A stretch of DNA of 64,000 nucleotides from Ilex aquifolium (GCA_951799425.1 OX637403.1:32094811-32158810), one strand, 5' to 3'. Numbered from the stretch's first letter, positions 40,897 through 53,071 are shown. Notes: generated by a model not told the origin, from the letters alone. Translations and numbers: made by a program.

Positions 40897-41439
40897 GTTA
40901 CACTTGAAATATTTAGAAGAAAGAAAGGGATACAAATTAATTGTAGAGTCTCCGTATATATAGTCAAAAATACAGGTACAATAAGGGTAAAATAAGGAAA
41001 ACTCTAACCAATTAGAAAATAACTTCAAACTAGGAAATAACTCCAACACTCCCCCTCAAGCTAGGCGCAAAAATGTCAATTAAGTCAAGCTTGACAACGG
41101 AGTCCCGAAGAATTGATAGAGTGACAGGTTTGGTAAAAATATCTGTAACCTGATCACTGATCCTCACAAACGATGGAGTGACAATACCACTGCTAACCTT
41201 CTCTCGAAAAAACTAGATAAAATACTAGCATGCAAGCTAGGAACAGATAAAGACAAATCCATCTCTCTCATGTCCCTTTATAATAATCCTCCTGATACTC
41301 AGGTCCTGTAGTGGTGGCAGTAGCAGAAGTCGGACTTTGAGAAGTCAGAGTGGACATAAGCATATCCAATCAGGATGTGATAGCATCCATATCACTCTGC
41401 CAAGGAGGAACAGTAGGAGCAGCAACAAGAACAACGATC

Positions 41440-41570
41440 ATAGGTAGTGGTATCTCAGAAATAGCAGCAGTACGGCCGCAAGGAGACGGCTTAAGCTCCG
41501 GATGGAGCTTCCAACAAGTAGCCCTGAGATGTCCTGGTCGGCCACAATAATCACACTTACGAGAATCCCC
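41440..41570 (-). pseudogene. Copia gag zinc-knuckle fragment
   Basis: On the - strand the frame reads a CCHC knuckle, C-D-Y-C-G-R-P-G-H-L-R-A-T-C, followed by WKLHPE, as in copia gag proteins. The frame continues to about 41380 and then stops. It belongs to the deleted copia element around it and has no intact downstream domains. Confidence 0.75.
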
Positions 41571-41734
41571 CTGTCTGCATTGGTCTGGGGCACCCTAATG
41601 GCGCTGGTCAAACATAAAGGTGGAAGTACCAATAGAGGTCTCAACGGTAGAGGTGTCAACAGTAAGGGTCTCAAATCCCTCAGTAGTGCTCATAGCAACA
41701 ATAATACTAGGGCACCCGTGACAGAAAAATAACT

Positions 41735-42117
41735 CTAAAATAAATAGAGAGATAAAATAAGGGAGAACAATATACCTCCAGTCGACCAATAGTGACAAAT
41801 AAAGAAGGTCCAAAAAAGCTCCCAAATAATCAGGTTACGGTGCCCAGAAATCCAAGAAATATAAATAAATGATCTACTGCATCAAGAGCAGATCAACGAA
41901 GAAATCTCTAAAATAAATAGAGAGATAAAATAAGGGAGAACAATATACCTCCAGTCGACCAATAGCAACAAATAAAGAAGGTCCAAAAAAACTCTCAAAT
42001 AATCAGGTCACGGTGCCCAGAAATCCAAGTCATGGTGCCCAAATAATCAAGTCACGGTGCCCAGAAATTCAGAAAATATAAAAGTGATCTACTGCATCAA
42101 AAGCAGATCAACGAAGA
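41735..42117 (-). repeat. Tandem duplication inside the copia gag region
   Basis: A unit of about 170 bp (taaatagagagataaaataa ... gcagatcaacgaag) occurs at about 41735-41904 and again at about 41908-42117. The second copy contains an extra internal repeat of the (g/a)tcacggtgcccaaataatc type. The gag frame is interrupted. Confidence 0.8.
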
Positions 42118-43252
42118 GTGCAAAGAACGAAGCCCACTCAACAAAAAACGCGACCCGACAGCGGGCTGATGAGTGGGCTGGTCAGTGACCCATCACCGAC
42201 TGCCTTACAATCAGACCAGTCCAGCAAACAGCATCACCGACTCAACAAACATATTAAACAAAACCAGCAACGTGACGAATCCTCAATGCACAAAACCAAC
42301 AACGGCCCAAATTAACAAAAGAATAGCCAAACCAAAAGTAGACAAAATCAACAAATCCAAAGGATTGAGGTTGTCCAACAAAGAGAAACTAATAGCCCAA
42401 CAGAGAGAAGCCCAAATCAGACAAAAAGAAGAAGAAAAGCCAAACCAATAACCTCAACCAGCAGTAGCCAAAATCAACAAACCCTAGTAATTAGGATTTC
42501 TTACCTTGCAACGACTAATTCAGCGGGAAGACCAAACAACGAGAAACACTAGCATAAGAGAGGAGACAGCCAACGCCAAACAATCCAAAGTTCGTCACAA
42601 ATCAACTCAACAACTTTGCAAATCAAATACCCATAACAGTCAAATTCGGCACTGTTCACAGCGCGTGAACAGTAACTTAGGCACTGTTCACAACCCTTAG
42701 AACCTCAAAAAAACAGCAACCCTAATCCAAGAATATATTCTTTCTCCAACTAAATTACTGTGGTGCTACAATATATTTTGGATCGAAACCATGCTCTGAT
42801 ACCAACTTGAAATATTTAGAAGAAAGAAAAGGATACAAACCAATTGTAGAGCCCCCGTATATATAGTCAAAAATACAGGTACAATAAGGGTAAAATAAGG
42901 AAAACCCTAACAAACTAGGAAATAACTCAAAACTAGGAAATAACTCAAAACTAGGAAATAACTCCAACAGTTACGAGGAAAAAATGAAAGGCTGAAAAGT
43001 TAGAAGGATAAAAAGTAGGAGGAATAGATAAAACATCATATTTGGTAAGAAAGAAAAATAGGAAAGATGGAAAAGTTGATGGATTAACTTTCCTTCCAAT
43101 ACACCAAAATCAATCCCTCCAAAATCAGAAGGAAAATGAATGAAAAGTTAATTATTTGTGTTGAAATGTATCTTATTTTTCTATATATCTTTTAATATAT
43201 ACATATATTATATATACATTAATTTCATATAAAAATATAATGATAAAATATG

Positions 43253-43276
43253 TATATATATATATATATATATATA
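43253..43276. repeat. (TA)12 microsatellite
   Basis: Twelve TA units followed by AT-rich sequence. Confidence 0.95.
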
Positions 43277-43299
43277 ATTTAAAAAATAAAAAATAAAAA

Positions 43300-43433
43300 T
43301 AAAACAAGTCAACTCGCAACTCGATACGACACAATTAGTTAAATGAGTTGAATTAAATTTGACTACTGTTCGACACAAATCCGTAATGACTCAACACGAA
43401 TTTGACACGACACAATTCGATTGTCACCCCTAA
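43300..43433. repeat. 3' fragment of an acgacacgaa-family MITE
   Basis: Contains actcgatacgacacaa and ends cgattgtcacccctaa, whose complement ttaggggtgacaatcg is the family terminus. No matching left end or target duplication was found within 400 bp. Confidence 0.45.
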
Positions 43434-43971
43434 TCTTAGTCAGCACAAAAGAAAAAAAAATTAGTCATTTTTATTTTTCATCCATCCAACCAAACACAAA
43501 ACAAGAAAAGTGTATCATTTCTACTTTCCTTTCTTGAAAGATAAAAAATTTATCCTTCCTACCAAACGGAGCATTTATCTTTTAAAGGATGCCATATATT
43601 CAGAAATGATGCCGCCAATAGTCGCTGTTTCGCATTTAAACCAATCAAAATGAGTTGGGCAAATGGCAAGGAGCAAATATTTAGAGAGTCAAAGAACTGC
43701 TAACCACCATAAAATTCACCTGTATTACAAAAGATAATTTGATCATGTGCAGCAATTAAAAGAGACAAAAGAGGGTTCATCGACCATAACACCATAACAT
43801 GCCACCTATATTTGTACATGTACAAAAATACAATTCAACATAGTCGATCATGCTAAACACGAAGGATAGAGCTTCATACTATGAGATAATATTAAGCCCC
43901 AGATATCCATCCTATCGAAGTTGTTTCAAATCTTAATATCCGACTTCAAAAAGATCAATTGAGAATTCAGA

Positions 43972-46900
43972 TTAACGAGGGAGGAAGAAAGGATCCTCCT
44001 TCTTCTGGTATATCTCGAAAAGCCGGCTAGAGTATCGCCTAGCCAATTTCCTGCATTCATCAATACCTTTTGTGTCATATTCCTCCAACTGTTTGACAGT
44101 TTTCTTCAGTTTACCTTCCGGATCCCCATCAGTAAGAAACCGAGCCAAGGAACTTCCCCTGAAGAATATGTGCACTAAATAAATAAATCCAAACATATGC
44201 AAAAACAAGTTTTAATGGCATCTCTGAATATTTAACAGCTGGAAATCAAATAAATATTGGTAATGCTACTCATCCTTAAGGAGACAAGACAAGTTTGAAA
44301 CACAAATGATTAATGGCCCTACGTTCTACTGCATGGCAAAAAATACAGCTCAGATCAAAGTCATAGGCATCTCAGCATTTCGGCTGAATGATCTAGCTAA
44401 TCGAGATTGGGGATCAAGGGAAGCAAAAGAAAAAGCAAAGTTGGGAAAGTTTCTATATTTGATTGAAGCCAAAATAACGTCACCTTACAAACCACCACTA
44501 ATTATTAGATCAATGATCCAGAGTGATCTTCAACTGGACCAATCTTGAATAGCAACATGGTTTTGAAATTGCATAAAAGCGCACAGGCAACATTTAGGTA
44601 AACTAAATCAAACTAACATGGGCAATCCTTGCTATTAAGTTCCAAAACTTCTGTTTATTTAGTTTGGAACTGATATTGCTTTCTAATATATAGTTGCTTA
44701 CATAATTACCCAGTTCTTTTTCCAGAGCAGAAATAAAAAAATTGAGAAATTAAAAGAGGAAATGAAACAAAATGAAAAAAAAACTGTGCCATTGAAATGG
44801 GATGCTTTTATTAAGTACCCGAAATGGGCGGAACACATCAGGGTTGGAAGAAAAAAAATATTTTTTTTTTAAATTGGTAAGTTGGGTGGCAGTTTTTTTT
44901 GGTGCAAGTGCTTGGGGGTGAGGAGGTTACTATTAATATCCCTCCATGGAAGGTAAAAATATCCAAAAAAAAAAAAACACGCACAGCTAAACAAATCCAA
45001 AAACATAAAACTATTCATATCTTTTTGAGTCTTCAGTTCCTTTTCCTTTCTCTATTTAGTATTTTAGATGCTGCTCAGAAAGCAGGCAGCCATATTTCTT
45101 GGAACTGATCCCCAGACCATATGCAATGGATTTAGTGACAAAATAGACAAAAATCATAAGAACGCTTACAGAACTCATAACTGGAATAGAAGTCTTCCTA
45201 ATAAACAAATTCAACAAAGCATAGCTTCAGTGCAAAAAGAAAAAAAGGCAGAAGCAATCCTGAGTTATACAGTACATTCTAAAAGTTGCAGGAATAAGTT
45301 GGCGCAGCAAACTATTAGTTGCACCTGGATTCAGAAGCTAAGAAGTGCAATCAGTTGAAAGGGAACATGCTAATGTTGATAGCTTTATTCAAAGATCTAA
45401 CTTTGGAAGCTGTATTATTGTAATTTACTGCTAACGTCGTTCATGGTAATTTATGAATGAAAACAATAACATGGAATCCTCATCAGTTGTACCTGAGAGC
45501 ATCAAATTGATCAAATCCCCGATCCTTCAAAAATGAGGAACCCTTCACAGATTTCAACATAGAGATTTGCTGCCGATAAAGAGCACAAACAGCATTCATA
45601 CAAAGCTCAGAATCCTTTTCGAATGCCATCAGCATGTCTGCCTCATGCACACAAGCTTTCATCCGGAGATTTGAAATCATGTTGTTCATATAAGAATCAC
45701 TATTCTCATCTCCAGAATCAGAGCTATCATTGCTACTGGAATTGCACAAAGAAGTCCTGAAATTATGTTTTTCTCCAGCTTTCTCTTCACATCTCCGAAT
45801 GAAAAAAGGACTATGGTATGAAGGAGAAACAACTTTCTCATCATCACTTGCTTCACGACTTGAAACTCGTTTTCTCTTGGGCATTGAAGCCATGAGAGTG
45901 CTCTCCGTGCAAAAATCAACAGCACAAGCCTTTGATAGTGTCTCATCATCACTATCAATAATCTCAATGACATCTGCAACACCTGATCTTCCACTCCCTG
46001 CCAATGATGAAGCTACCAACTGTCTTCTTATGGGCACTCCATTATCACAAGCCATATCCATAGAATGTGGATCTGCTACACAGCGAACTATATCAGCAAA
46101 AGTTTTGTGTTGCTACTACAAGTTCCGCGCACAAATGTATACCATATAGCATAATATATGCACTAATACCTATGTTCAGAAATGGACAAGTGCGATATCA
46201 TAAAAAAACTATAAGTAGGACATGCAAATAAATGCTTAATGAACTAAGAAAGTTACAGGCAGTCTGTGTTCCCACTGTATGGATAAAATTATGAACTCAG
46301 ATGGCCCATCAAACACATCCGAACAATATAATTTAGCACCAAGAGATTACTGATAAAATAATCTCTATTCAGGATTATCTTCTACATTGTTAGTCGAAAG
46401 GACAGATTTGACTGGATCAACAAATAGCCAGGTCTAAGCAGATTACCAAGGTAAGATACATCCCATGTGAGGCACCTCACATCTGCACAAACCTTAACAG
46501 GTCAACAACAAAGAATCCACCAATAAGGAAACAAATATACACATGACCTTCTACAACTCAATAAAAAGAACTACTCTTTTAATGTGACATCAAATAATGA
46601 AGAATCCTGTACATTAAGACTGAATCTGAAGTAATAATTGTTGTATTTTCATGACTAATATATTGTGAAAAGTGACTATTTGCATGATTGAGATCACAAT
46701 GTAATTTGGCTTTCTTTCAATTTAAACACCAAATATTTGTGGAGAGGCAGATGAGATGGTTTGTTTGTAATTGAGCAAAAATTTAACAATTAGATAATTT
46801 CATCTTTTAGGAAGTGAGTTTATTGTTGGGATGGTCTTATAAAAACAGGAGTCTACAACTCCTAATGTCCCTATTAAGGTGGCATTCTTTACTTGATAAT

Positions 46901-49900
46901 GAAAGCTAAAAGCTTGATGGCACATATGATAAGTCAAGCATAGTTTCCCTCTTACGTCTGTTAATAGTTGGCAGCATTTCGAAGAGCGAAATAAAGTTCT
47001 TTTTGCTGTAGAACTTCCCAAACAATAGGCACCAACCACAAATAAAGGCATCTTTTAAAAATAATTTAAAGAAACAAAAATGAAAGAAATTTCTTCTGGA
47101 TAACAATAAAAAGGAACTCAATAACCAAGTATTTCTACTAATGCAGCATCAATTTCAGCATCTCAAAGGTTTGTTGCGCATCAAGGCATCTCTTGCAATA
47201 GAAACAACTCTCACCAAATAAAATAAATGCTACTTAATTGTCTATAGGATTATAAATTGCACTATGGCATTGCAATGCAAATAGTAGGGGACATACGTCA
47301 AATAAATCATTCAGTACTTCAAAAAACCCCACAAGTAACAGTAGCTTAGATTTCCGCTCAGCTTTCCAAAACACTAGCCCTATCCTACAACAAATAGAGA
47401 ACCCAACAATTTTCCCGGTATTTTCAACTCCTTTTTTTTTTTGTCTTTTCATATCAACTTCTCTTTATTTATAGCCAGCTTCTTTAACCTCTTTATTCAT
47501 ATCACTTGCTTTAAAAAAATTGAATTTTAAAGCCTTCTCATACAACAAACACAAACAAGCATATCTACTACTATTGTACACTCATTCTCCATGTGGCCAC
47601 AACGTGTATCAGCTCACAGCAATAGCAATACTAGGGGTGCAACTTGGGCGGGCCAACCCGAGACCAACTCGAAAAAAATAGGGCTTGGGTTAGAATTTTT
47701 AATACTTGGGTTGGATCTGGACAAAAAAACTCCAACCCGAATTAAATTTGGGCAAGCCTCGGGTTGTCGGGTTTAACTCGAATATTAAAATCGGGTTGAA
47801 CCCGAATATACATAAATATATAAATATATTTAACTAGGGTTAGTATTTATCTTCACTCTTTAGACTCTAGACTTTCACTTCACTTCACTTCACTTCACTT
47901 CAAGTCTTCACCCCTACGCCTCCATCACTCTCAGATCCCTGTCTCACTCATCACTCCTCACTGTCTCAACCTCTCTCTCTCAATCATCACTCGTCTGAGT
48001 CGTCTCAGACTCTCAGCCTCCCTCTCTCACTCATCACTCCTCCTTCTCTCACTCCATCTCTCTTCATCTCAGCCTCCCTCTCTCACTCATCACTCCTCCT
48101 TCTCTCACTCCGTCTCTCTTCATCTGAGTCTCGCCCTTCATCTTAGATCACTTGAAAAAATTATATCTACACTTGAAAAAATTAAATCTACACTTCAAAA
48201 AATCAACCCGAATTAAGTAACTCAAGTCCAACCCGATTTTTAACCTGAAATCAGTCCAAATTAAGTAACCCAAATTCAACCCGAGCCCGCCCGAATTAAA
48301 CTCGGGCAATACTCGGGTTGAGTACTTCGGGTTGAAGTAGGGTTAGAGTTAGGGTTGAAGATTATATACCTAGGGTTGGGTTAGGGTTGACCTCTCAACC
48401 CGCCCGAGTTACACCCCTAAGCAATACCGGGCTCAGGAATTCAGCATAGATCCCATAAAAGATCACCTTATATCTTGCTCAGTGATATATATCAATTAAG
48501 TACCATAGGGAACCAAAATAAACCTTAAAAATCACCTTAGGGGCATATGCTGATCACATATACCCATTTATATCAAATATAAACCAGAGGTGGTGAAACT
48601 CAAGTGAAAGACTATTACATAGAGCAAATCCTACCAATGTGGTGTAAAATGTTAAACAAGTTACGTAATGCAAGACCTAAAGTTAAACAAGTTGTCCCAG
48701 CCCATCCATCCATCTTTATATTAGAAAAGGTAGATGCCCATCAAATGACAACAAACATTTCTGCCTATAGCCAGCAATCACAAGCATCTATCATTAGGAT
48801 CAGTTTCAAGTATACGCTGATTCTGCGCAAGTCAGACATGGTAAGATAAAGGAGCAAAGACTTCTGTCTACACCAGTTCCCAAAACTATCAGCCTCTGGA
48901 CTTGTCAGAAGCTCGTATCAAATGCAAAGTATCACACCTCACTATACCATAATTCCTCAATAAGATCTCACAATTCATTTTTAAAATAACAACTGAAAAA
49001 TAAATGATCAGGCAATGACACTGGAACAAGAACCCGTGAAGTTATAAAAAATATTCACAAAAAATCTTATATACCTGCCTCCTGTGAACCATTACTCCCA
49101 ATTACAGGGGAATTGTAGGCAGACTGTTCCCCCGGCGACGTATTAATCTTTTCATGATCATACAGTACCCTCCACAAATTTCCAAGATCCATTTCATTTT
49201 GAAAATTTTCATCATTAGAGCTCTCTTTTTTCATCAAAGCTTCATCCAAATCGTGTCCCTCCTTTTGCAACTCGTCTATCTTTGTCTTCAGCTTCAAATC
49301 AGACTCCATCAACATTGCAGTATCTTCTTCCACCTTCAAAACCCTAACTTCCAATACCCCAAATCTCTTCTTCCAAGCCTCAACATCAGCCTCAGCCCTA
49401 TTTTTAGCAACCCTCAACTCAGCATTCTCATTTGTAAGCTCCAGAATCATTTCTTTCTTCTCATTCTCCACCTTCTTATATTCCTCCAACAATTGCTCAT
49501 ACCTCTCTTCAGCTCGTTTCTCTCTGTCACGATACATTTTCTCCCTATCAATGTACCCTCTCTGTTCTTCATCCAGCCGAGTTACTCTCTCTGTGAGCAA
49601 GTCACACACTCTCTTACATTTTTTCAATTCAGCTTCCACCTCGAGCTTCACTAAAGCCAGCTCGCCGTGCTTTTTCTCCATGATATCATACTCCTTTTTC
49701 GATTTTTCGTTAGCATTTGAAATTTCCTTTAAACTCATTTTCAATTTCTCCTCCCGAGAAATCAAAATATTTTGTACTGCCTCGAAATCCTTTGGCCGAA
49801 AAGCCGATCTAAGCCCCGAAATCAGCTCTGGAATCGAGCTGTTTCCAGCATTCCGAGAACCAGAACTGATGACCGATTCGGGCTCCGATTTAACATTTGT

Positions 49901-49939
49901 AAAACGGGGATTGATGACTGGTTTCGACTCCAAACTCAT
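43972..49939 (-). CDS. Plant coiled-coil protein with SUMO-interaction-like motif and NLS, function unknown
   Basis: Exons (- strand) are 49939-49075, 46072-45493 and 44158-43972, giving 543 aa. A NAGNAG acceptor at exon 2 (tagcag, 46078-46073) would add one Ala. Residues about 55-250 are a long charged coiled coil (E/K-rich heptads, YEQLLEEYKKVENEKKE). Residues 323-332 (VIEIIDSDDE) look like a SUMO-interaction motif: a hydrophobic core followed by acidic and Ser residues. A basic NLS (PKRKR, 353-357) follows, then a Ser/Asp-rich linker. The C-terminal 120 residues (helical, RKLARRYSSRLFEIYQKKEDPFF at the end) look like a folded domain. All three exons share phase and a consistent product, so this is a real gene. 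I do not recognise a named family; a nuclear scaffold role is inference. A 788-bp hAT element lies in intron 1. Confidence 0.85.
47632..48419. mobile_element. hAT-type non-autonomous element (788 bp) in intron 1 of the coiled-coil gene
   Basis: A perfect 8-bp duplication agcaatac (47624-47631 and 48420-48427) flanks ends taggggtgcaacttgggcgg and ccgcccgagttacaccccta, about 21-bp inverted repeats with two mismatches. Subterminal sequence is rich in acccgaa / ttcgggt words. The centre carries unrelated CT-rich DNA: a (CACTT)n run at about 47874-47901, a 56-bp tandem pair at 48012-48127, and three (ta)cacttgaaaaaatt(a)-type units at about 48150-48203. No transposase is present. Confidence 0.9.
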
Positions 49940-50538
49940 CGTTTTTGTCGCTCAGCTTCAAAAGTAGAATTGAAAACAGGTTGTGTAGAAATAAAGGACA
50001 GAAATGCAGTAAGAACCGATGGAAACCCTAGTTTTCACACTAGTGACTAATTACCTCCAATGCACAGCAAAATAACAATTTGATGAGCTCCAATGAAGCG
50101 AGGCAAGAGCCGTACAGACGGCTCGTGAGGGAAGTGAAATGGCGGTTTGAGCCAAGAACGGTTTAGCTTTTCAGAGAGAGGCTGATGAGAAAAAAAAGAG
50201 GAAATGGAGGGAAGGAAGTGCACAGGTGAGATGCGTGAGTCGAATTCGTTGTATGTAGTGGGTCCCGAGGAGACAAGAGAAGAGAGAGTCTGTTTGGACA
50301 TTGGTGTGTGGGCGCCGCATTATCACGTCTCCCTCTACTCTGTATTCAGAATTTCATACCCCCCAGATTGGTGGGAGATGAAGAAGTGTGATGATTTACC
50401 ATTCTGCCCTTTCCTTCCCCCATCTCTCATTTGATAGGGGTAAAAATAGAGGCCTTTATATTTTTTTTGAGTTTTTATTGATTATGAATCAACCATAATC
50501 TAATTTATTTAATTAATTATGTTAAATGTTATTATACT
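49940..50538 (-). promoter_or_regulatory. 5' leader and promoter region of the coiled-coil gene
   Basis: The - strand sequence upstream of the ATG at 49939. A real ATG at 50299-50301 opens an 84-codon frame ending at 50047, wholly inside this region. It could be a long uORF, but it may lie upstream of the transcription start. No clear TATA box was found. Confidence 0.4.
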
Positions 50539-50792
50539 TAGGGGTGTAGAGTATTTAGGTCTTTCTTAAGTCACATCGTTTCATAAATAAATGAATACGA
50601 CACGACACGATACGATTAATAAATAAATTGAGTATAGGTGTATCAATTAAAAGAAATACATGACACCGTTTATTTATATATCGATTATATACGATTTATA
50701 TAGGACACGAATTCAATATGACACGATTTATTAGACATAAAATAATAAATTAATCGGATATAAGCGAAGCCCTGATACAATTGATAGATCTG
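50539..50792. mobile_element. acgacacgaa-family MITE, eroded copy
   Basis: Starts taggggtgtagag (50539) and ends near caattgatagatctg (50792), related to the family ends TAGGGGTGT and TAGGTCTGTCAAT. It shares gacacgacacgatacgatta and ataaaagaaatac words. No target duplication is visible and it is about 70 bp shorter than the other copies. Confidence 0.55.
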
Positions 50793-50875
50793 GCCAGCCC
50801 ATGCATAACCCCCAGGTATAATGTACAGTAACTTAAAATAAGCCTCAATCGCTTGAAATGGTACACAGCTATAAG

Positions 50876-51180
50876 TAGGGTTGTTAATCAAACTGACCTA
50901 CTTGAGCTTGGCTTGAGCTCGACTCGGATTCGGCTCATTCAATCTCTGTTCGTTTTCTAAACAAGTCAAAACTTGAACAAATTTTTAGGCTCGTTTAGAA
51001 AACAAGTCCTACAAGCTCGGCTCAAACTCGACAGGCTCGGCTCGGGCTTGACTTGTTTTTAGCTCGTTCAGGCTCGGCTCGTTTCCTAAACGAGCCAAAT
51101 TTGAGCAATTTTGTATGCTCGATTAAGAAATAAGTTTTTCAAGCTCGGCTCGAACTTGACTCGGACTCGTTCGACAAGCT
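50876..51180. mobile_element. GCTGTTAATC-family MITE, right end lost
   Basis: Starts tagggttgttaatcaaactg (50876) and aligns with the intact copy at 24761-25089 for most of its length (gcttggcttgagctcg, aaaactcgttc-like words). It ends around cgttcgacaagc without the expected gattaacagcccta terminus. Confidence 0.75.
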
Positions 51181-52058
51181 TACAAAGTCAATATTAACTT
51201 TCCTAGTATGCCTAACAACTTTTGGTTAAGTAGGTTGATAAAAAAAATATTTTTCTTAATATGCTTCAATTTGAAATAAAATAATATAAATAATCCTAAT
51301 TTATTTACAAAACAAAAACTAAAGACCTTAAAAGTCTTAAACCATTGCCATCAACGTAGAAGGCATCTCGACATACATGTTAGAACTCAAGATCTTCTAA
51401 TGAGACCCGTATTTTTCATTATGAATATTGATAAAATTAAAATTTTCAACAAGATAAAAGATGATTTTCTCACATACTCTTTGATTATTTATATATATAA
51501 AAAAAAGTTGTTATAAAAGTTAGTACGGAATTAATCATAGATGATGAATTTTGCGATAGAAAAGAATATCTAGTTCCACTGCAATAGACGAATAATTAAA
51601 ATTAATCATTTGGTTCATTTTTTATTTTTGTTGATATTTTTATTTTTATTGAGTATCCTTATTTCGTCTGATTTATTTTTGTACATTATGAATTTGATAT
51701 AATAACTATATATAATCAGTAAGTAGAAAATAGTACATACTGAATCGTGGATTTGAAGTACTAATTCTTATTGTTGTAAATCGTTAATTTGACTAAGAAC
51801 CCAATGATCATACCTACTGTGTGGAATAATAGGGTGTGGTGTAAGCCGCGATACATTACGAATTTATTGGATTTTTCAATGTATAGTCTAGCATTAGGAT
51901 TATAGAATTGATGATGATTAGGGTTATCAATCAGTCCAGGGAACATTAGTTACAGTACTAGCATCGGGGTATTACTGTTATTATTGGAATATCAAAGGGT
52001 ATTGGTACTTAAACTGTCTCCAATTTTTCCATTCCTTCTACAATGCAAACGGGTTCTG
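51181..52058. other. Intergenic, AT-rich, no gene seen
   Basis: No coding pattern and no element ends. The right end leads into a TATA-like sequence at 52059. Confidence 0.5.
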
Positions 52059-52065
52059 TATATAA
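52059..52065 (+). promoter_or_regulatory. TATA-like box before a possible first exon
   Basis: TATATAA about 110 bp upstream of an ATG, followed by a pyrimidine-rich stretch (acttctctctcattggggg) like a plant leader. Confidence 0.35.
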
Positions 52066-52170
52066 TAATCCCGTGGGATCGAGCGATCAGATCAGAATAA
52101 ATTATTATACTTCTCTCTCATTGGGGGTTTCGCTTCTTGTCCAGAATTCAGATCGACATTCTCGTCTCGA

Positions 52171-52200
52171 ATGTCGAGTGTTGAAGCTCCCAATTCTCAG
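52171..52200 (+). CDS. Possible first coding exon of an interrupted or unidentified gene
   Basis: ATG at 52171 opens MSSVEAPNSQ and runs exactly into a donor-like CAG|GTAATT at 52201. With the TATA-like box and leader upstream this looks like a 5' gene end. I found no matching downstream exon before the MITE at 52454, the solo LTR at 53072 or the satellite, so the gene may have been broken by insertions. A chance arrangement is equally possible. Confidence 0.3.
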
Positions 52201-52453
52201 GTAATTTTTGAATTTTTTTTTAACCATTGAAACTCATTACACTTAACAGCGAACAAAACCTGTAAAACAAAAATACAATTTCATGCTCTCATTTATCCTT
52301 CATCTTGGCCACAAGGAACAAAAATTTACCTGTTCGAAGATTAAAAATTTTCTGTTATTTTCCCTTGGTTTTCTCAGCAACCAAATGGAGTCTGTAACTT
52401 TTTTTGGTTTTATAATACTGGAATGAAATAATATTACTAGAATGGAATAATAT

Positions 52454-52774
52454 TAGGCCAGTCAATCATGTCAGATGAAGCGGGTTCGTGTCGAGTCTCA
52501 GTGAGTTCGTGTCAAGAACCACTTCACTCATACCCGATTCATTTATTAATTTGTGTCTAACGAATCGTGTCATATCGAATTCGTGTATAAACCGTGTATA
52601 ACTTGTATATAAACAAGTCGTATCGTGTATTTCGTTTGATTGACTTCATTCATACCCAATTCGTTTATTAATCGTGTCGTGTCAGGTCCACTCCTTTACT
52701 AAATGGATGACTTAAAGAAATCTCAAACCCTCTAATATCGTATTAACGGATCGAGCCATATTTTGACACTCCTA
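52454..52774. mobile_element. acgacacgaa-family MITE, opposite orientation
   Basis: A 321-bp copy in the reverse direction: it starts taggccagtcaatcatgtc (52454) and ends atattttgacactccta (52774), so the ends are swapped relative to the copy at 11670. The interior matches in reverse complement. The flanks aataatat and tgaaatat agree at only five of eight positions, so target duplication is not convincing. Confidence 0.65.
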
Positions 52775-53071
52775 TGAAATATATTGTTTTTTTTGTAACA
52801 CATACTTAGGTATGTTATGTATCTATGTTTAAATTTTGCATGTATTATTGGATAGTTTTTTTTTTTTTGGATCAAGTATTATTGGATAGTTGATTTGTTA
52901 TAGGGAAATCATTTTTTTTGTATTTGATCTCGATCTCAAATTCTCTTTTGGCGTGTCTGTATGTTTGTATGCATACACAACCCATCTCACATGAATGCAA
53001 TACTTTTGTCTTTCCTGAAAATTTTAAAAAACATGATTAAGTTCTATATCATATATTAAGGTATAATCAGC

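Larger units (their letters stand above)
40902..42969 (-). mobile_element. Deletion derivative of a Ty1/copia retrotransposon (2.07 kb)
   Basis: LTRs are at 40902-41048 (147 bp) and 42805-42969 (165 bp). The outer flanks are gttac on both sides (40897-40901 and 42970-42974), a perfect 5-bp target duplication. Directly inside the right LTR, 42793-42804 reads TGGTATCAGAGC on the - strand, the classic initiator-tRNA-Met primer site. A polypurine gagggggag (41050-41058) abuts the other LTR. Internally only a gag part and the very end of pol (DQVTDIFTKP, about 41100-41160) remain, so protease, integrase and most of RT-RNase H are deleted. It can move only in trans. The longer LTR has one extra copy of an aactaggaaataactc unit. 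Confidence 0.9.

Noticed and set aside
49154..49654. 166-codon + strand ORF
   Set aside because: It is the complement of the coiled-coil exon on the - strand; its Leu/Phe/Gln-rich translation is a shadow.
50047..50301. 84-codon ORF upstream of the coiled-coil gene
   Set aside because: A real ATG, but the product is unrecognised and the region is promoter/leader; listed only as a possible uORF.
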